Shown: piece by piece, positions 34,315-46,615 of the stretch
How the letters are laid out: every line of letters begins with the position of its first letter
Position numbering within the stretch: position 1 is the stretch's first letter
Assembly (NCBI RefSeq): GCF_030272615.1
Contig: NC_081415.1
Coordinates: 627,663,240-627,727,239 of the forward strand
Reading direction: 5' to 3'
DNA length: 64,000 nucleotides
Source of the DNA: Cryptomeria japonica
Taxonomy: Eukaryota > Streptophyta > Pinopsida > Cupressales > Cupressaceae
Made by a program: the position numbers and the translations under genes
The notes under the pieces: model-generated
Told to the model about the DNA's origin: nothing
Databases searched by the model: none
The model's input: the letters and a program-made list of their open reading frames with translations, nothing else

Positions 34315-35160
34315 CCAATCTCAATCAATGAAAAACTTCAGAGCTTGGACAACATAATATAGGATCCTAATGATCCTCCTACACTTCAGGTTCTTCTAGA
34401 CCTAGGGGGGGACACCATTTTGATTCATAAAATACAACTAGTTACAAACATATGACATCAACAAAATTAGATGATTCTCAAAAGGCTCAACAAGGAGGTT
34501 ACTGCAGATGGGCTAGATCTGCATTGACATCTCAACTATATTGGAGCATGAGATAGGTGGAACATACTAAAACTACAAACATAAAGAGAATGGATGTTTA
34601 TTTTAAGAAATCTCTGAGAATCCCCAGAATTTGCAAGACCAGTGCCTTATCCAAGGGCATAGAGTCATACATCAAAATGTAAATGAAAACCTCCATTGCA
34701 AATCCACCTTCATCATTGAATATCCATGCATTAATGCCATACAAAAATGCCTTACTCAACTCACTCACAAAATAATCAAATATTGAAAATATATTCCATT
34801 ATCTATGATTGATTACAGAGTTTAAAGTCTTCCTTGAAGAATGCCTGTACACAATCACAACAATCTCCTTGAGATCACTAGTACATTTGGGCCTAATTTC
34901 CAATGACTAATTTTTGAAAGTCCGATGACACCACATCGGACTGATGCCATTTGCGTCGGCAGTCCGATGACATTATGAACTCTTCTGACGGCGGCTATAT
35001 TTGCTGTTGCGACCAAAAATTTCAATGGATTACAGTTAGAATTCTGATGAGTGCTATGTTTGCTCTACGTCTGACTATCCGACAAGGAAGTGACATCGGA
35101 TATACAACATCCTTGTTGGATGTTTCTTTAGTTGTCATCAGAATTCTGATGGTATCAGAT
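34315..35160. other. Left junction of the foreign block in gypsy B
   Basis: Gypsy-like reading fades between about 34318 and 34440 (a G-run at 34407-34413 is the last plausible point). No gene is supported from there to 35160. Around 34920-35160 there are repeated TCCGATGACA/CATCGGACT and CATCAGAATTCTGATG words, forming small hairpins that resemble subterminal repeats of a DNA transposon; no transposase is seen. Confidence 0.5.
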
Positions 35161-35659
35161 GCTATGGGTCAGATAGCTTTGTCATTGGTGCATGAAAGCA
35201 TTGAACAAGTTCTACTTTTTTAAGTTGCATAAAACATTTTTTAATTTATTTGATTCAGTGTTATTTGCAAAAAAAGGTTATCAATGATGTTTTCTTTCTC
35301 CAAAAATTATCTAGGATATTTCCGTTAGATAATATGTAACATCCAATGACTAAATCTTTTCTTTACAAATGCTTATTTTATTTAATTATCATCTGAGCGT
35401 GAATTATAATTTATATTTGTGTGGAAGCAGAAGATACAAGCTGAAGACTCATGTGCAAGTAAATTTCATAAAAGAAAGCAAGTAGGCATTATCTTGAATG
35501 ACATGGAAATAAGCTCATCGACTGCCTAGAAGAGAGCAATTGGAGAAAAGCAGGGGAAATTGTTAAAGGATGATAAATACATACAGAGTATGCAATACAA
35601 ACAAACAATGTTTGGAGTGTGTGATGTGACGTCTCTAATTAATGTCTGGAGGGACTATT

Positions 35660-36376
35660 TAGTTTTGGATTTCTTGGGAAACCTATTGGGCTAGGCTTGG
35701 AGGAAATCAATGTGTTCATGCAAGGACCACCTTTTTTCTATTATGAGAATGATCCTTTTGCACTGAAGGATATTTGGAAGGAAATATCCAAAAATTTCTA
35801 TAGTGTGGAACCAGAGTTGGTGGACTCGAAGTACTTTTTAGCTTCCAGAAGACTAAGAGGTTATGTACACAATCTCCCAATAGAAGGGAGATTTCAAACA
35901 TTACCTCTCCCCCCCATGACTATTCAGGAAGCACTTCCTCAGACAAAGGAATATTAGCCTCCATGGGATCAAAGAAACAAATTGAAGCATAGACTCTAGA
36001 CGATGTGGTGGTGTCCTTCATGAAGAACTCTGCACTATAATTGAAAATTCATGAGGGAGACTACAAGATAGTGAACAAAAATACATTCTTGAAAAGTGTG
36101 AAGAATGGATCTTGGTTTGGGTGGGGCCAGGTTATGGCTTCTCTAGAGGTTGATGAGATAGAAATCATATTAGTATTTGAAAAAGATAGCACTTGGGGAA
36201 CTTCATGTGCGACTGATCAATTGCGCTGTTTGGGTAATGCATTCCAAATAGATACAGTTGCATACCATTTATCTGTCTTGAAATCCTTTTATCTTGATGG
36301 CATTATATTAAAGTTCTTTCTCTATTTTCTGGTGATCTCTGGAGCAGAGGTTGCTTTGCATCAACCTGGGATACAT
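35660..36376 (+). pseudogene. DRM-like DNA methyltransferase fragment, left arm
   Basis: Shows the conserved start of the catalytic region of plant domains-rearranged methyltransferases (DRM1/2 type), the de novo enzymes of RNA-directed DNA methylation: MQGPPFFYYEN, DIWKEISKNFY, EPELVDSKYF, RRLRGYVHNLPIEGRF and LPLPPMTIQEALP at 35697-35940, then after a frameshift LEVDEIEIIL, a TWGTSCATDQLRCLGNAF stretch, QIDTVAYHLSVLK (about 36248-36286) and ISGAEVALHQPGI (about 36330-36370). Having the YHLSVLK block before the GGAEVALH block (motif I side) is the rearranged order specific to DRMs. The Pro-Cys catalytic motif lies further downstream in the real enzymes and is absent. Sequence reads across exons, with stops; a dead fragment. 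The 36041-36475 frame runs through the loop and its last 25 residues are antisense of the other arm. Confidence 0.82.
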
Positions 36377-36401
36377 TTAACTTGTGTTGTATCTACGAAA
36401 A

Positions 36402-37118
36402 TATGTATCCTAGGTCGATGCAATGCAACCTCTGCTCCACCAATACCAGATAGAAGAGAAAGTACTTTAATTTAATGCCATCAAGATAAAATGCTTTGAA
36501 GACATATAAATGGTATGCAACTGTATCTATTTAGAATGCATTACCCAAACAAAGCAATCGATTAGTCGCACACGAAGTTCCACGAGTGTGATCTTTTTCA
36601 AATCCTAATATAATTTCTATCTTGTCAACCTCTAGAGGAGCCACCTGACCTGGCCCCACCCAAACCAAGTTCCATTCTCTGCACTTTTCAAGAATGTATT
36701 TTTGCTCACTATCTTGCAGTTTACCTCGTGAATTTTCAATTATAGTGCAGAGTTCTTCACGAAGGACACTACCACATCGTCTAGAGTCTATGCAATTCAA
36801 TTTTTTTCTTTGATCCCATGGAGGCCATCCTTTGTCTAAGGAAGTGCTTCCTCAATAGTCATGGGGGGGAGAGGTAATGCTTGAAATTTTCCTTCTATTG
36901 GGAGATTGTGTACATAACCTCTTAGTCTTCTGGAAGCCGAAAAATACTTCAAATCCACCAACTCTGGTTCCACATGATAGAAATTTTTGGATATTATCTT
37001 CCAAATATCCTTCAGTACAAAAGCCTCATTCTCATAATAGAAAAAAGGTGGCCCTTGCATGAACACATTGATTTCCTCCAAGCGTGGCCCAATAGGTTTC
37101 CTAGGAATTCCAAAACCA
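36402..37118 (-). pseudogene. DRM-like DNA methyltransferase fragment, right arm (inverted)
   Basis: The same fragment on the minus strand: from 37118 the reading gives FGIPRKPIGPRLEEINVF, then MQGPPFFYYENEAF, IISKNFYHVEPELVDLKYF and GYVHNLPIEGKFQALPLPP (to 36836). In 36800-36531 it gives LNCIDSRRCGSVL-type sequence, CREWNLVWVGPGQVAPLEVD, KIEIILGFEKDHTRGTSCAT and LLCLGNAF, followed by an in-frame stop and the YHL region. This arm preserves the reading frame better than the left arm (NLVWVG, GFEKDHTRG intact) and made the DRM identification clear. No catalytic Pro-Cys motif. Confidence 0.83.
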
Positions 37119-37615
37119 GTTAGTCCCTTCGGACATAAATTAGAGACGTCACATCACACACTCCAGACATTGTTTGTTTGTATTGCATACTCTCTATGTA
37201 TTTATCACCCTTTAACACTTTCCTCTTCTTTTCTCCAATTGCTCTCTTCTAGGCAGCTGATGAGCTTGTTTCCATGTCATTCAAGATAATGCCTACTTTC
37301 TTTCTTTTACGAAATTTACTTGCACACGAGTCTTCATCTTGTATCTTCTGCTTTGGCACACATATAAATTATAATTCATGCTTAGATGATAATTAAATAA
37401 AATAAGCATTTGCAAAGAAAATATTTAGTCATTGGATATTACATATTATCTGACGGAAAGATCCTAGATCCAATTATTGGAGAAAGGAAACATCATTGAT
37501 AATTTTTTTTCAAATAACACTGAATCAAATAAATTAAAAATGTTTCATATAATTTTTAAAATTATAACTCATGCAATGCTTTCATGCACCGACGACAAAA
37601 CAGTCTGACCCACAA

Positions 37616-38800
37616 CATAATCCATAATAGAACAAATCACCATAATAGGCTATTATAAAGTATCTATACAAAAATATGAAAGAACATTAAATTACCATTA
37701 CAAGCCCATAAACCATTAAAGAGTGAAAATAGATATAAATTTGTAAATGTCTCCCTACAAACACTACAACCATAACCAAAACAAAAAAAATTATTACCCA
37801 TAAAAACTAAGTAGCTTACATGGCAGGGGGCATGATGCCCTTGCGAACGATCTTGAGTTGATACCAAGAGGTCTTCCAATATTCTTACATAGAGGCCAAA
37901 ATATTGTATTGACTTTAAATATTCAAAAGAATATCCTCTGCCTCGCTACAGTTATCTGAAACCTTCACCACCAAATCAAGCTTCTAAGAGTCTTCAAATA
38001 GTCTCACCATGCTGGTGAGTTGCAAGTCTACAACATCTCTCAGATGATCAAACCATTTCTTAATTTTGTTCTTTTGATTAGTCAATGGATTTAGTTGCAT
38101 GTGCAAGTTTTCTATTTGAAGCCTTTCATTTCCTTCTGCATCATTCTTCATGTCTATAGTATTGGATAGTTGTACAATTTGTGATGCTATAATATCTATA
38201 TGACCCTTAATATCCTTATTATATTTAGGCCATTGCCTTTAAAACATGTATGCCGCCACTACATCCTTTACACTTTTCTTAAAAAAAAATTATGCTTTCT
38301 TGTAGTTGGATGTGTTTTTGCACATCTAAACGCCAAAACTTCTAGTCTTTTCTCTTCCACCTTCTTCTCTACATCCTTCAAAACTTTGGCTTCCAAATTG
38401 AAAGCACATTCCTTAAATTCATTAAGCATCAATTGTATTTTCCCTGCACTTGACAAAGACTCATCCAAAAATACTTCTAGAAGTCATTCATGAAGGACTT
38501 TCACTGCATCATTAATAAGTTATGAGCCCTATATTTGAGACTTAATAAAATTCTTGTGAGTAGAATGGTGAAGTTTATCACCCAAACAAATCATATGTAT
38601 GGGAGACAATCACTTAAGGTCCATCTGATCTTGAGACATTGATGCCCACTTTAGCATGTCCCATCCTAAATATCCCCTAGGCATGTTTTTCTTCGTGCCC
38701 ACTTTTATTCTACTCACATCGTCTTGAAATCTGCATTTTCAACTCCTTCCTCAACCTCTGTTCAATTTTAAGTCCTCATTGACAAGACTAGGATGCCTTA
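37616..38800 (-). pseudogene. Unidentified degenerate coding-like region
   Basis: On the minus strand, short open pieces separated by stops suggest a decayed coding region. The best piece is 38468-38268: DESLSSAGKIQLMLNEFKE and AKVLKDVEKKVEEKRLEV, helical and charged, coiled-coil-like. Another (around 38110-37960) reads RLQIENLHMQLNPLTNQ-like in one frame. I do not recognise the protein. It could be part of a captured gene or an unknown retroelement ORF. Confidence 0.3.
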
Positions 38801-39189
38801 GGTGCTCTGGTACTCATGATTGGGACCCAAAATATGACCCCTCATTTCTTGCCTCATGTGTGAGAAAAAATTCAAACATTTTATGTATGATTAGGTATAA
38901 AAGGAAGCCTACCTGTCATTTGAAGGGGTCTACCTACAATTCAAGTGATCTCTTAATTATAAAATCAATTCAGTTCCAAGTGAACAAGCAATCGAGCATT
39001 CATCAAGCATTGAAGGAGAATTAAAGTTAAAGCACAACATTCATGATCAACATTCTGCATGACATCCCAAAACCTTGTGTGAGGATTCAAGAAAGATTCA
39101 TCAAGGTATCATGTTCAATTTTAAGCATTTTTAGATTATATCTATCCTTTCCCTCAAAAGGAAAACATTATACTTCAAGGTTAATTCAC

Positions 39190-40595
39190 AACCTGAGGTT
39201 TGACCTAGGAAAGCCCCCATCAAGAAACCTATTTTGATCATTTTGTGTGTAGGAAATTGATTCAGGAGTTAAGTGTGAAGAATTTGGCAAAGTAAATGAT
39301 GACAATCAAACTCAAATTTTGATGGCATGAAAAGAAGAAGAGTAGGCCAATTCACACCTCCTAGTCCCAAGAATTTTTGACAACCTTTTGATAGTAGATT
39401 CTATGTACCATCCTAATCCAAAAAGCATTCATTTTGTCTACATCCGATAGGTGGAGGATCTGGTCGATCCACACCTCCTAGTCCCAACAATTCTATTTGA
39501 ACACTCTGTCATAGTAGAAGAGATATGACTTCTAGGTCTACTAAGGAGATGCTTACTATTAGTCATATGATAAGAGAAAAGAGAAGAAACATGAATACTA
39601 CTAGCTAACAAGTTGTGTAATGTTGGGTGATTCATGCTACATCATGGATTTCATTGGCTAGCAAGTTGTGTTATGCTAGGTGATCCATGATAGAGAAGAT
39701 TAACAAACAAAACCATTTGTTTGCAAGGCAATCCAAAAACTCTACTACAAAATGGTTGTTATAGTGACACAAAACACAAACAACAATAATAACCAACACT
39801 TGCAAAGGTGTAAACAACAACAATGATCACACTAGAATTAATCCATGCTATTCCAAGTAACGAATCTCAAAAAAATAATAACCATGCCCTAGGGAGCGCT
39901 ATGTAACACAACACTTCTAGTTTGAGGATATAACATAAATGAATTAACACGAGAAAAAAGGAGAGCTCACATGCCTCCCCTTAAGATGTCAACATACCTC
40001 TAGGTTGATATCTTAAGGTAGATAGTGATCAAGGATAAGCACCTTCATCACCAAGAAGATACCCTTAATAAACATACATGCATTCCAAGCTAGGAAGAAA
40101 GATCCTTGTACATGCCTCATTTCTATAAGAAAGGAAGAGATAGTTGTAAAAGAGATATTTTTCAAAAAGTGTAAAGGGATCATTTTAAAGAGGGAGGAAG
40201 AGATCTTCTCCTAAAGATGTTTACCTCCAAAAATAGAGGAGATATTTAATAAAGATATCATCTTTTAAATTAAGAAATAGGCAGGAGATTAAGAATACAA
40301 ACCTTCCATATTGCACACTTCAAGGTATATTCAAACCTATTTGACCTAGGAAATCCCCCATCAACAAACCTATTTTCGTCATTTTGTGTGTAGGAAATTG
40401 ATTCAGGAGTTACGTGTGAAGAATTTGGCAAAGTAAATGATGACAATCAAACTCAAATTTTGATGGCATGAAAAGCAGAAGAGTAGGCCAATTGACACCT
40501 CCTAGTCCCAAGAATTTTTGACAACCTTTTGATAGTATATTTTGTGTACCATCCTAATCCAAAAAGCATTCACTTTGTCTACATCTGATAGTCAT
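39190..40595. repeat. Direct repeat of about 250 bases, 1.14 kb apart
   Basis: 39195-39450 and 40340-40592 are nearly identical (for example GTGTGTAGGAAATTGATTCAGG, AAATTTTGATGGCATGAAAAG, CACCTCCTAGTCCCAAGAATT). Either a tandem duplication of a 1.14 kb unit or two ends of an inserted element; no TG...CA ends or TSD could be fixed. A third partial copy of CCACACCTCCTAGTCCCAA lies at 39468-39490. No gene is supported between them. Confidence 0.7.
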
Positions 40596-43500
40596 TGCTA
40601 AAATCAGTTTAAAGTGTATTCATTTAGGGACCTTTCATAAAATATTCTCAACTTACACATCATAAAAGGATCTTAAAACATTCATTATTTATAATGATAA
40701 GAATTTGGTTGTTCCATACACCTTCCTTTACTATTTTAAAAATATCATCGACCAAAATATTGTGTAGCAGTGGTATGGAGTGCATTTCATCTATTTTATG
40801 CCCAAAGATTTCATCATACCACTTTCTTTTGAAAGGCACCCAAAATTTGATGTGTAGTTACATCCAAAATCTCTAAAATAACCCTAGTTCTTGGTGTTGG
40901 AATCAGTTCTAAGATTTTATAACAAGGGTTTCTATATTTTAAATGTCTGTATTAAAATATCCATAACACCCCCAACATTCAATTGTTGTGCTAGTATATA
41001 AGAAATATATGCATATCAAACCTTGTTCCTAAAATCTTTATGTTTTGAAATCATGGAAACATTACATAATTTAAATGAAGGCAACCAAAAGAATGTATAG
41101 AGATAAAAAAAACTCTATAGAGCAACTATTTTACATACCTCAAATACAAAATTGTAGGGTGGAACAATAAAAAATGGCAAATCAAGGAAAGAATGAAAGA
41201 TCCACACCAAATTATTATACAATGCAGTCCAGTTGAAGGATTTTCATTCAACACAAGATAGTGAAGGGGTCATTATGATGATTTATTTGAAGGTTCATAA
41301 GTTAAAGGTAGTCACTAACATATAAAGAGTGAATAAATTGAAGAGCCCGATGAATTGCCAGCATAGCATGAGGATGTATGATGTTAACAATAGCAAAATG
41401 ATATTATGATGGTGGCAAAACTACAAAAAGTTTTGATCATATTTTTATTGAGGATGAAAGCAACCACCTTGAGCTCATGAATGATAGGCATCGTGTTGTA
41501 GAGTATCAACCCTTGTTGAACAAGGGTGTCACATTTTTGAGGCTTGATCAGTGCAAGGAGACATTTTGTGTATATGAAGTGGTTTCAATTAGCCATTTTG
41601 TGTATAAATAGAGAGGAGAGGTCGATGTCTTTGTTTATTTGCCTAAAAAACAATGAAAGAGGTCCTAATCAAGGAACACACACGTCCAAGCAAGGATAGA
41701 ATTTGGATTGAGGATAATTCTATGCAAGAAAGGATATCAAGTTATAAAAGATAAAAATCAACAAAGGTAAAGTGGATCATTAAAAAAGAGGAACAATTGA
41801 CAACTATTATTCTTGCTCCACAATGTAGAGACAAGAAGAACTAGGCTATTACGTTGCCTCCCAAGTATGATTGCACATGAAATTGTAGTACCATGAATGA
41901 CAATGAGCCCCTAATAGGTAATTAAGCTACCGATGTCATATAGCAAGATAAAAACATAATAGGTTATAACTGTCATTTAGAAGGGATATGATGAGTGTAT
42001 AACTCATTGTCACCTATTATTTAAATGTTAATAGAGCTACAATAAGTTGTTGAATTTTAATCTCCAAATCATGGCATTCATTAGTGGAATAGTTGATGAT
42101 GCTTGAAAAAAGGATTGTCCTAATTTTGTTTATGGTTTTTTCTTCAATTTTTCAAGGGGAGAGTAATAAAGTTAGCTTTAAGAAACTCATACAAAATTAT
42201 CTCTTGTTGTGATTAAAAGTTGTTGGAAAAGTCATAGATATATTAGACAATGGGGAAGGGGATGTCAACAAAGGAGGAGGATAGAAACCTAAATCTTCTT
42301 CAGAAAAATGTAATGTATATTTATCATGAACCTCCACACTTCATTACACACATCCTAAATCATGTCCATTGCATCCATGTGTATAATTAAATGTGGTATT
42401 TAAATCATGTCTAGAGGAGTGTGTTCATTCATATTTTCAAAGTTTAAAGATCTTGAACCATCATCAAGACATGTGTTGGAAGAAGAGGTTGGAATAGATT
42501 TAGAAGAAGCTTGAATAATTGACACATACAACTCCCTTGAGACTTCATATTTGGATAGAGGGAGCTTATATCAAATTAAGGAAGGCGTGAGAGTGATATA
42601 TGTATTAGTGTAATTATTATACTTTTTGAATATTTATCCTTAGTATAATATTGGAAATAGTATCTTATACTAATTAGGGAGTCGTAATTAGGATATTATT
42701 TTTCCATTTTTAGTTGTTGATCTCATTATTTAAGACACAAATGATTTTCATCATTTCTTTTCTTTATGTGGAATATATATTTAATGCAATTTTTTATATT
42801 TTTAATAAGAAAATAAATTTATTGTAGTAATCATGTGGTTTTTTAATTTTATCTCTTGTCTAAGAGAAAGTATTGAAGATCATAACTCTAACATGGCTTT
42901 ATTTTGGATGAGTAATGTTGGTGTTTACTTCGCCAGACTTGGGCATAGCTTAATCAGGTTCTTCAGACCTCTTCTTTCATTCTAATTTTGAGATATATGC
43001 TTCAGTTAGTGACTGTCTAATGTCTTCAGAAAATAAGTAGCACATCTCTTGGTAGTCAGCCTATCTAAAGATCCTATGATTGCAGTGGAATTGGTTTATA
43101 ATAAGATTTGAATGGGCTTGTAGCTGTAATATGTTTTCAGAGGTTGCATGACATGTTTGACGAAATGTCAATAATCTAGTGAAGTCTGATTTTGATACAT
43201 TATTGTGACAGTCCATGTAATTTTACATTAGCTACCTATAACATGTATTTATGACTGTCAATGAGGCATTTGTTTGATTTAGATATGAAATAAGAGGAAT
43301 TTGAGGTTGCATCATTATACGCCCATTTTTTGAGGACTCTTGCAGATTTGACAGCGAATATTCCTTGTTTTTCAGTCATCATTGGACAAGGGATATTACA
43401 CAATCATACTAAATACATTTCAAACCCCATAATTCATATAGAGAACAATAAATTTGGACTCAAAAGCTTCTAGAGTAATTTTTGAGGTTAAATGAATCTT

Positions 43501-43900
43501 TGAACAATAGTTTAAACATGAATATTGTTTATTTACACTATGAATATTATTTGATGTTGTGATTAATGTCTTAGGCATAGACAATGTTTTAGGTGTGAAT
43601 AATGTTTTCAAGTATGAATAGGTTTTTTTGGTAATGAAGAGATTTTCTAGGGGCTATGATTAATGGTTTAAGCCTTGTGTAGTTTTTTCAGGCTTTTTTT
43701 GCTTGCCTAAAGGAATAGTTTCATAAAAATAGACATCAGTTGGGAATACGATATCCAAATTTTAAAAAATAAATAGCCATTGGAATGTTGATTCTATGAT
43801 ATAAAACATCTTTAAAACATGTACCTTGGCAATTACAGCTACAACATGTGACAAACTTCCTCTACTATTTATCCTATGATAGATGTTCATACCTTGTTCC
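40596..43900. other. A/T-rich foreign DNA with no supported gene
   Basis: No retroelement domain or host gene is recognisable on either strand. A minus-strand stretch at 40870-40690 reads KFWVPFKRKWYDEIFGHKI and HSIPLLHNILVDD and looks coding-like over about 55 codons, flanked by stops; it may be an exon fragment of an unidentified gene. The rest is low in GC with scattered poly-A/T runs. Confidence 0.35.
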
Positions 43901-43916
43901 AAAACTTCCAATTTCT

Positions 43917-44590
43917 GTGAGACAGTATGTCAAACAGTCGGCGTACCATTTCAAAGCTCCCGTTTTCACACAGGCTAGGGGATGTTGACAGAGCTTTACA
44001 CCTGCGCCCAGGCCAACGGAGAATCAAAAACATCACTATCTGCAGGTGCAAAATAGATGGGTGATCGATACTAATGAATGAAAAAAGGGGAATGAAGTCT
44101 ATTGGTCTTTAGCCCCCGAGAGAATGCCCTATTCCATAAGCTGACATTGCTCCCATTTTTGCACAGGCTAGGGGATGTTGACAAAGCTTTACACCTGCCC
44201 TATTCCATGAGCCGACATTGCTCCCATTTTCGCAAACCCTATTCCATGAGCTAAGAATGCTTGGAGTTGGCATTAATCGATCAAAATGGTTCACGTGCCT
44301 CATCCAAAACTTGGAGTACACTTACTCTGGGTGAGAGTACGCTACTGGGGTGGCAACGTGAGAATGGGAAGAGGCCGCAAAAATGATTTGAAATGTCTTG
44401 GTCTTTTTTTTTAAGTAATGCATGCGGTTGTCAGAATTTCGATGAACGTGGGCACTTTTTGTAAAAAAGTACAAACTTTATTGCCAATTCCTTCTTTGTC
44501 GAAAACAAATATTCAATTATCGTCAGAATTTCGATGAATGCAGGCAATTTTTCAAAAAAAAATCAAATTTGTTCATAATATACCTTCTTT
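43917..44590. repeat. Local tandem duplications
   Basis: GGCTAGGGGATGTTGACA with flanking sequence occurs at about 43974 and 44166; CCTATTCCATGAGC-type units with GACATTGCTCCCATTTT occur at about 44128, 44199 and 44238; and a roughly 100-base unit starting TCAGAATTTCGATGAA occurs at about 44433 and 44524. The minus-strand frame at 44109-44321 is a product of these repeats. Confidence 0.65.
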
Positions 44591-44599
44591 GTCAGAAAC

Positions 44600-45380
44600 C
44601 TCCATCAAAATTTTAGGCCAAATGTATTAGTGGATTGACAAACTCCAACCTTGAGGATTTAATTTGTAACAAAGAAATATACATTCAAAGACAACTCTGT
44701 GTGAATTTATGCATGCCTTACATACATAAGAACCAACAACAAAAAACACTTACAGCAAGAAGATATACCCCATTACTTGAAAAAAGACATTATATTAAAA
44801 ACTTGGAAAAAACTCTGAATTGGAAACCAAGATTCAGGAGCCTTGCTCACAAAAATCTGGACCCTTACAAATGAGAAGACCTCTGAATAAAAAGGTAGAG
44901 AGGAGAAAATCAGATCTCATTGATGACCCTTGCAATTGCCAAAACTTTTGTATTAACTGCCCACACACTCGACTTGCAGAAAATCATCACTTTCTGACTG
45001 AAAAATAAATTTTGAGATCCTGAGGTAACTACCCCAAAAATATTTGCCAAGGGTTACACTTGACTGCAGAAATGGATTCCTCGAATTGAGAGCTTCCCAT
45101 CAATATATAATACTTATATTTTTTGGCAAAAATAATCCTCAGCGATCAATCTTTCGGATGTGCACAACCACCAAGTCATTACATTCTCAGGCATGCAGGT
45201 CAATTTTTTAAATCCCTGCCTTTTCACTATAGTTTGAAACTATATTTAACTTTGACTTTTGCTGCGTAGGTCTCTGCCATGTGTCACCTATAGATTGGCT
45301 TATGTGCCCCTCTAGACTCCACTTGTCTTGCCACCTAAGCCAGGCCAGACCTACCCTCTGACCTAGGCCCGCCTTGTTGC
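44600..45380. other. Non-coding stretch, no feature seen
   Basis: Short open frames at 44635-45008 are not similar to anything I recognise and overlap one another; I see no gene. Confidence 0.4.
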
Positions 45381-45386
45381 CATATC

Positions 45387-46615
45387 GTGATGGTTAACTG
45401 ATGAGCGGTTTCCCATCACGGTATAGCGATGGTCCTTCGATCACTAATGGACTTGCTCGCTCTTTAATCCCACCTGAGCCGCTCTCTTGTCGGGTCCCAC
45501 CACTTGGTCACCAAGTTGTGTCGATTAGCCATCAAGCTACTTTTCATCACGACATAGAGACCATCGTCGAATCATCCTTTTGACCATCAGATATTCCTTG
45601 ACTTTCCCACTAGTTAATTTGCTAGGGCTACTCTCTCTTCTAGCAGGCCCACCACGTGTCACTTCTTGATTTATCCGCGTATCTGGCCGATCATCGCTTG
45701 GACCTACCACTGGACTTGGGCACGCCCTAGTTCTTCTTCTACTCTCTGCCATGTGACACATCTTGATTCATTTTGAGCCCACCTCGACAGCCACCTCAAC
45801 TACCACCTCGCTAGTCGCTATGTCATGGGGGATAACTAGCGAGCATCTTCATCTCACGGTATAGTGACAACCGCTAGATCAGCCCAAACTTGCTCGGTCC
45901 TTAACACCTGAGCCACTCACTTTTTCCACACGTGCTTTGTCACCAAGTCGCAGGGGATAACTAGCGAGCATCTCTCTATCACGATATAGCGATCGTCGTT
46001 AGATCTCTTCGTCCAATCGTCAGATCTGCTCAACTTGCTCGACCTTTACCTCTTCATCCATCCATGCCAGTACCAATCTCCGGTTTGCCACCTGATCCAC
46101 CTGAGCATGGTCTCATCTGCCACCTTAGTGCCACCGGACCCACCATTTCACTTTGGTTTGTTTGGCATCAGTCTTTTGGCCAAACTTCCTTCCTCGATGA
46201 ATCGTTCACATGTCTCATCGAACCTACAGTTTCATCGATACCCCTATTTCATCGGCGGGACCAACTCGAATTTCTCTGATGTACCTTATGTCGATGGAAT
46301 TGATGCCTTCAGCAAAACCATTTAGAGATCCATTGCGGCCAAGGTTTGTTCGACATTCATTTTGATGGCATGACACTTGTTCTGCCGCGTCATCACTGCG
46401 TGGCACCTTGTGATTTCCTCAGAGTCCACCTCAACGCCACCTGACCTGCCATGTCTGCACCATCAAACGTGTCTTTCTCATGGGCCCCACTACTTGGTCC
46501 TGGGCCTTCCACCTCACCAGTGACTAGATTGCCACCTCACTAGTCGCTAAGTCACGGCGATTAACAGTTGAGCACTTTTGCATAGCGGTATAGCGATGGC
46601 CATCCGATTGTCTGC
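45387..46615. repeat. Five dispersed copies of a 55-base GC-richer motif
   Basis: Units built on GATAACTAGCGAGCATC followed by ATCACGGTATAGCGATGGTC and CGTNAGATC occur near 45387, 45518, 45828, 45950 and 46554 with 10-40% drift. They lie in a GC-richer segment with many CCACCTGA/GCCACCTCA words. The segment looks like a long LTR or leader of an unclassified element. Confidence 0.65.

Larger units (their letters stand above)
35162..37615. repeat. 2.45 kb near-perfect inverted repeat built from a DRM-like gene fragment
   Basis: Left arm 35162-36376, right arm 36402-37615, loop of about 25 bases. Paired positions sum to a constant (35697 pairs with 37081, 36251 with 36527, 35166 with about 37611), so the arms have essentially no net length change relative to one another. 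By eye the arms are about 85% identical. They contain exon-like DRM methyltransferase sequence in opposite orientations plus non-coding flank. A transcript from either strand would fold into one long hairpin. Confidence 0.88.

Noticed and set aside
34951-35223. 90-codon frame left of the DRM inverted repeat
   Set aside because: Crosses the boundary of the inverted repeat and shows no recognisable domain; probably chance, though the region may hold transposon subterminal repeats.
36041-36475. 144-codon frame as a single gene across the hairpin loop
   Set aside because: The first part is DRM-like and the last 25 residues are the complement of the other arm, so it is not a natural protein.
37664-37879. 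71-codon minus-strand frame right of the hairpin
   Set aside because: No recognisable motif or conserved partner; kept only as part of a low-confidence degenerate region.
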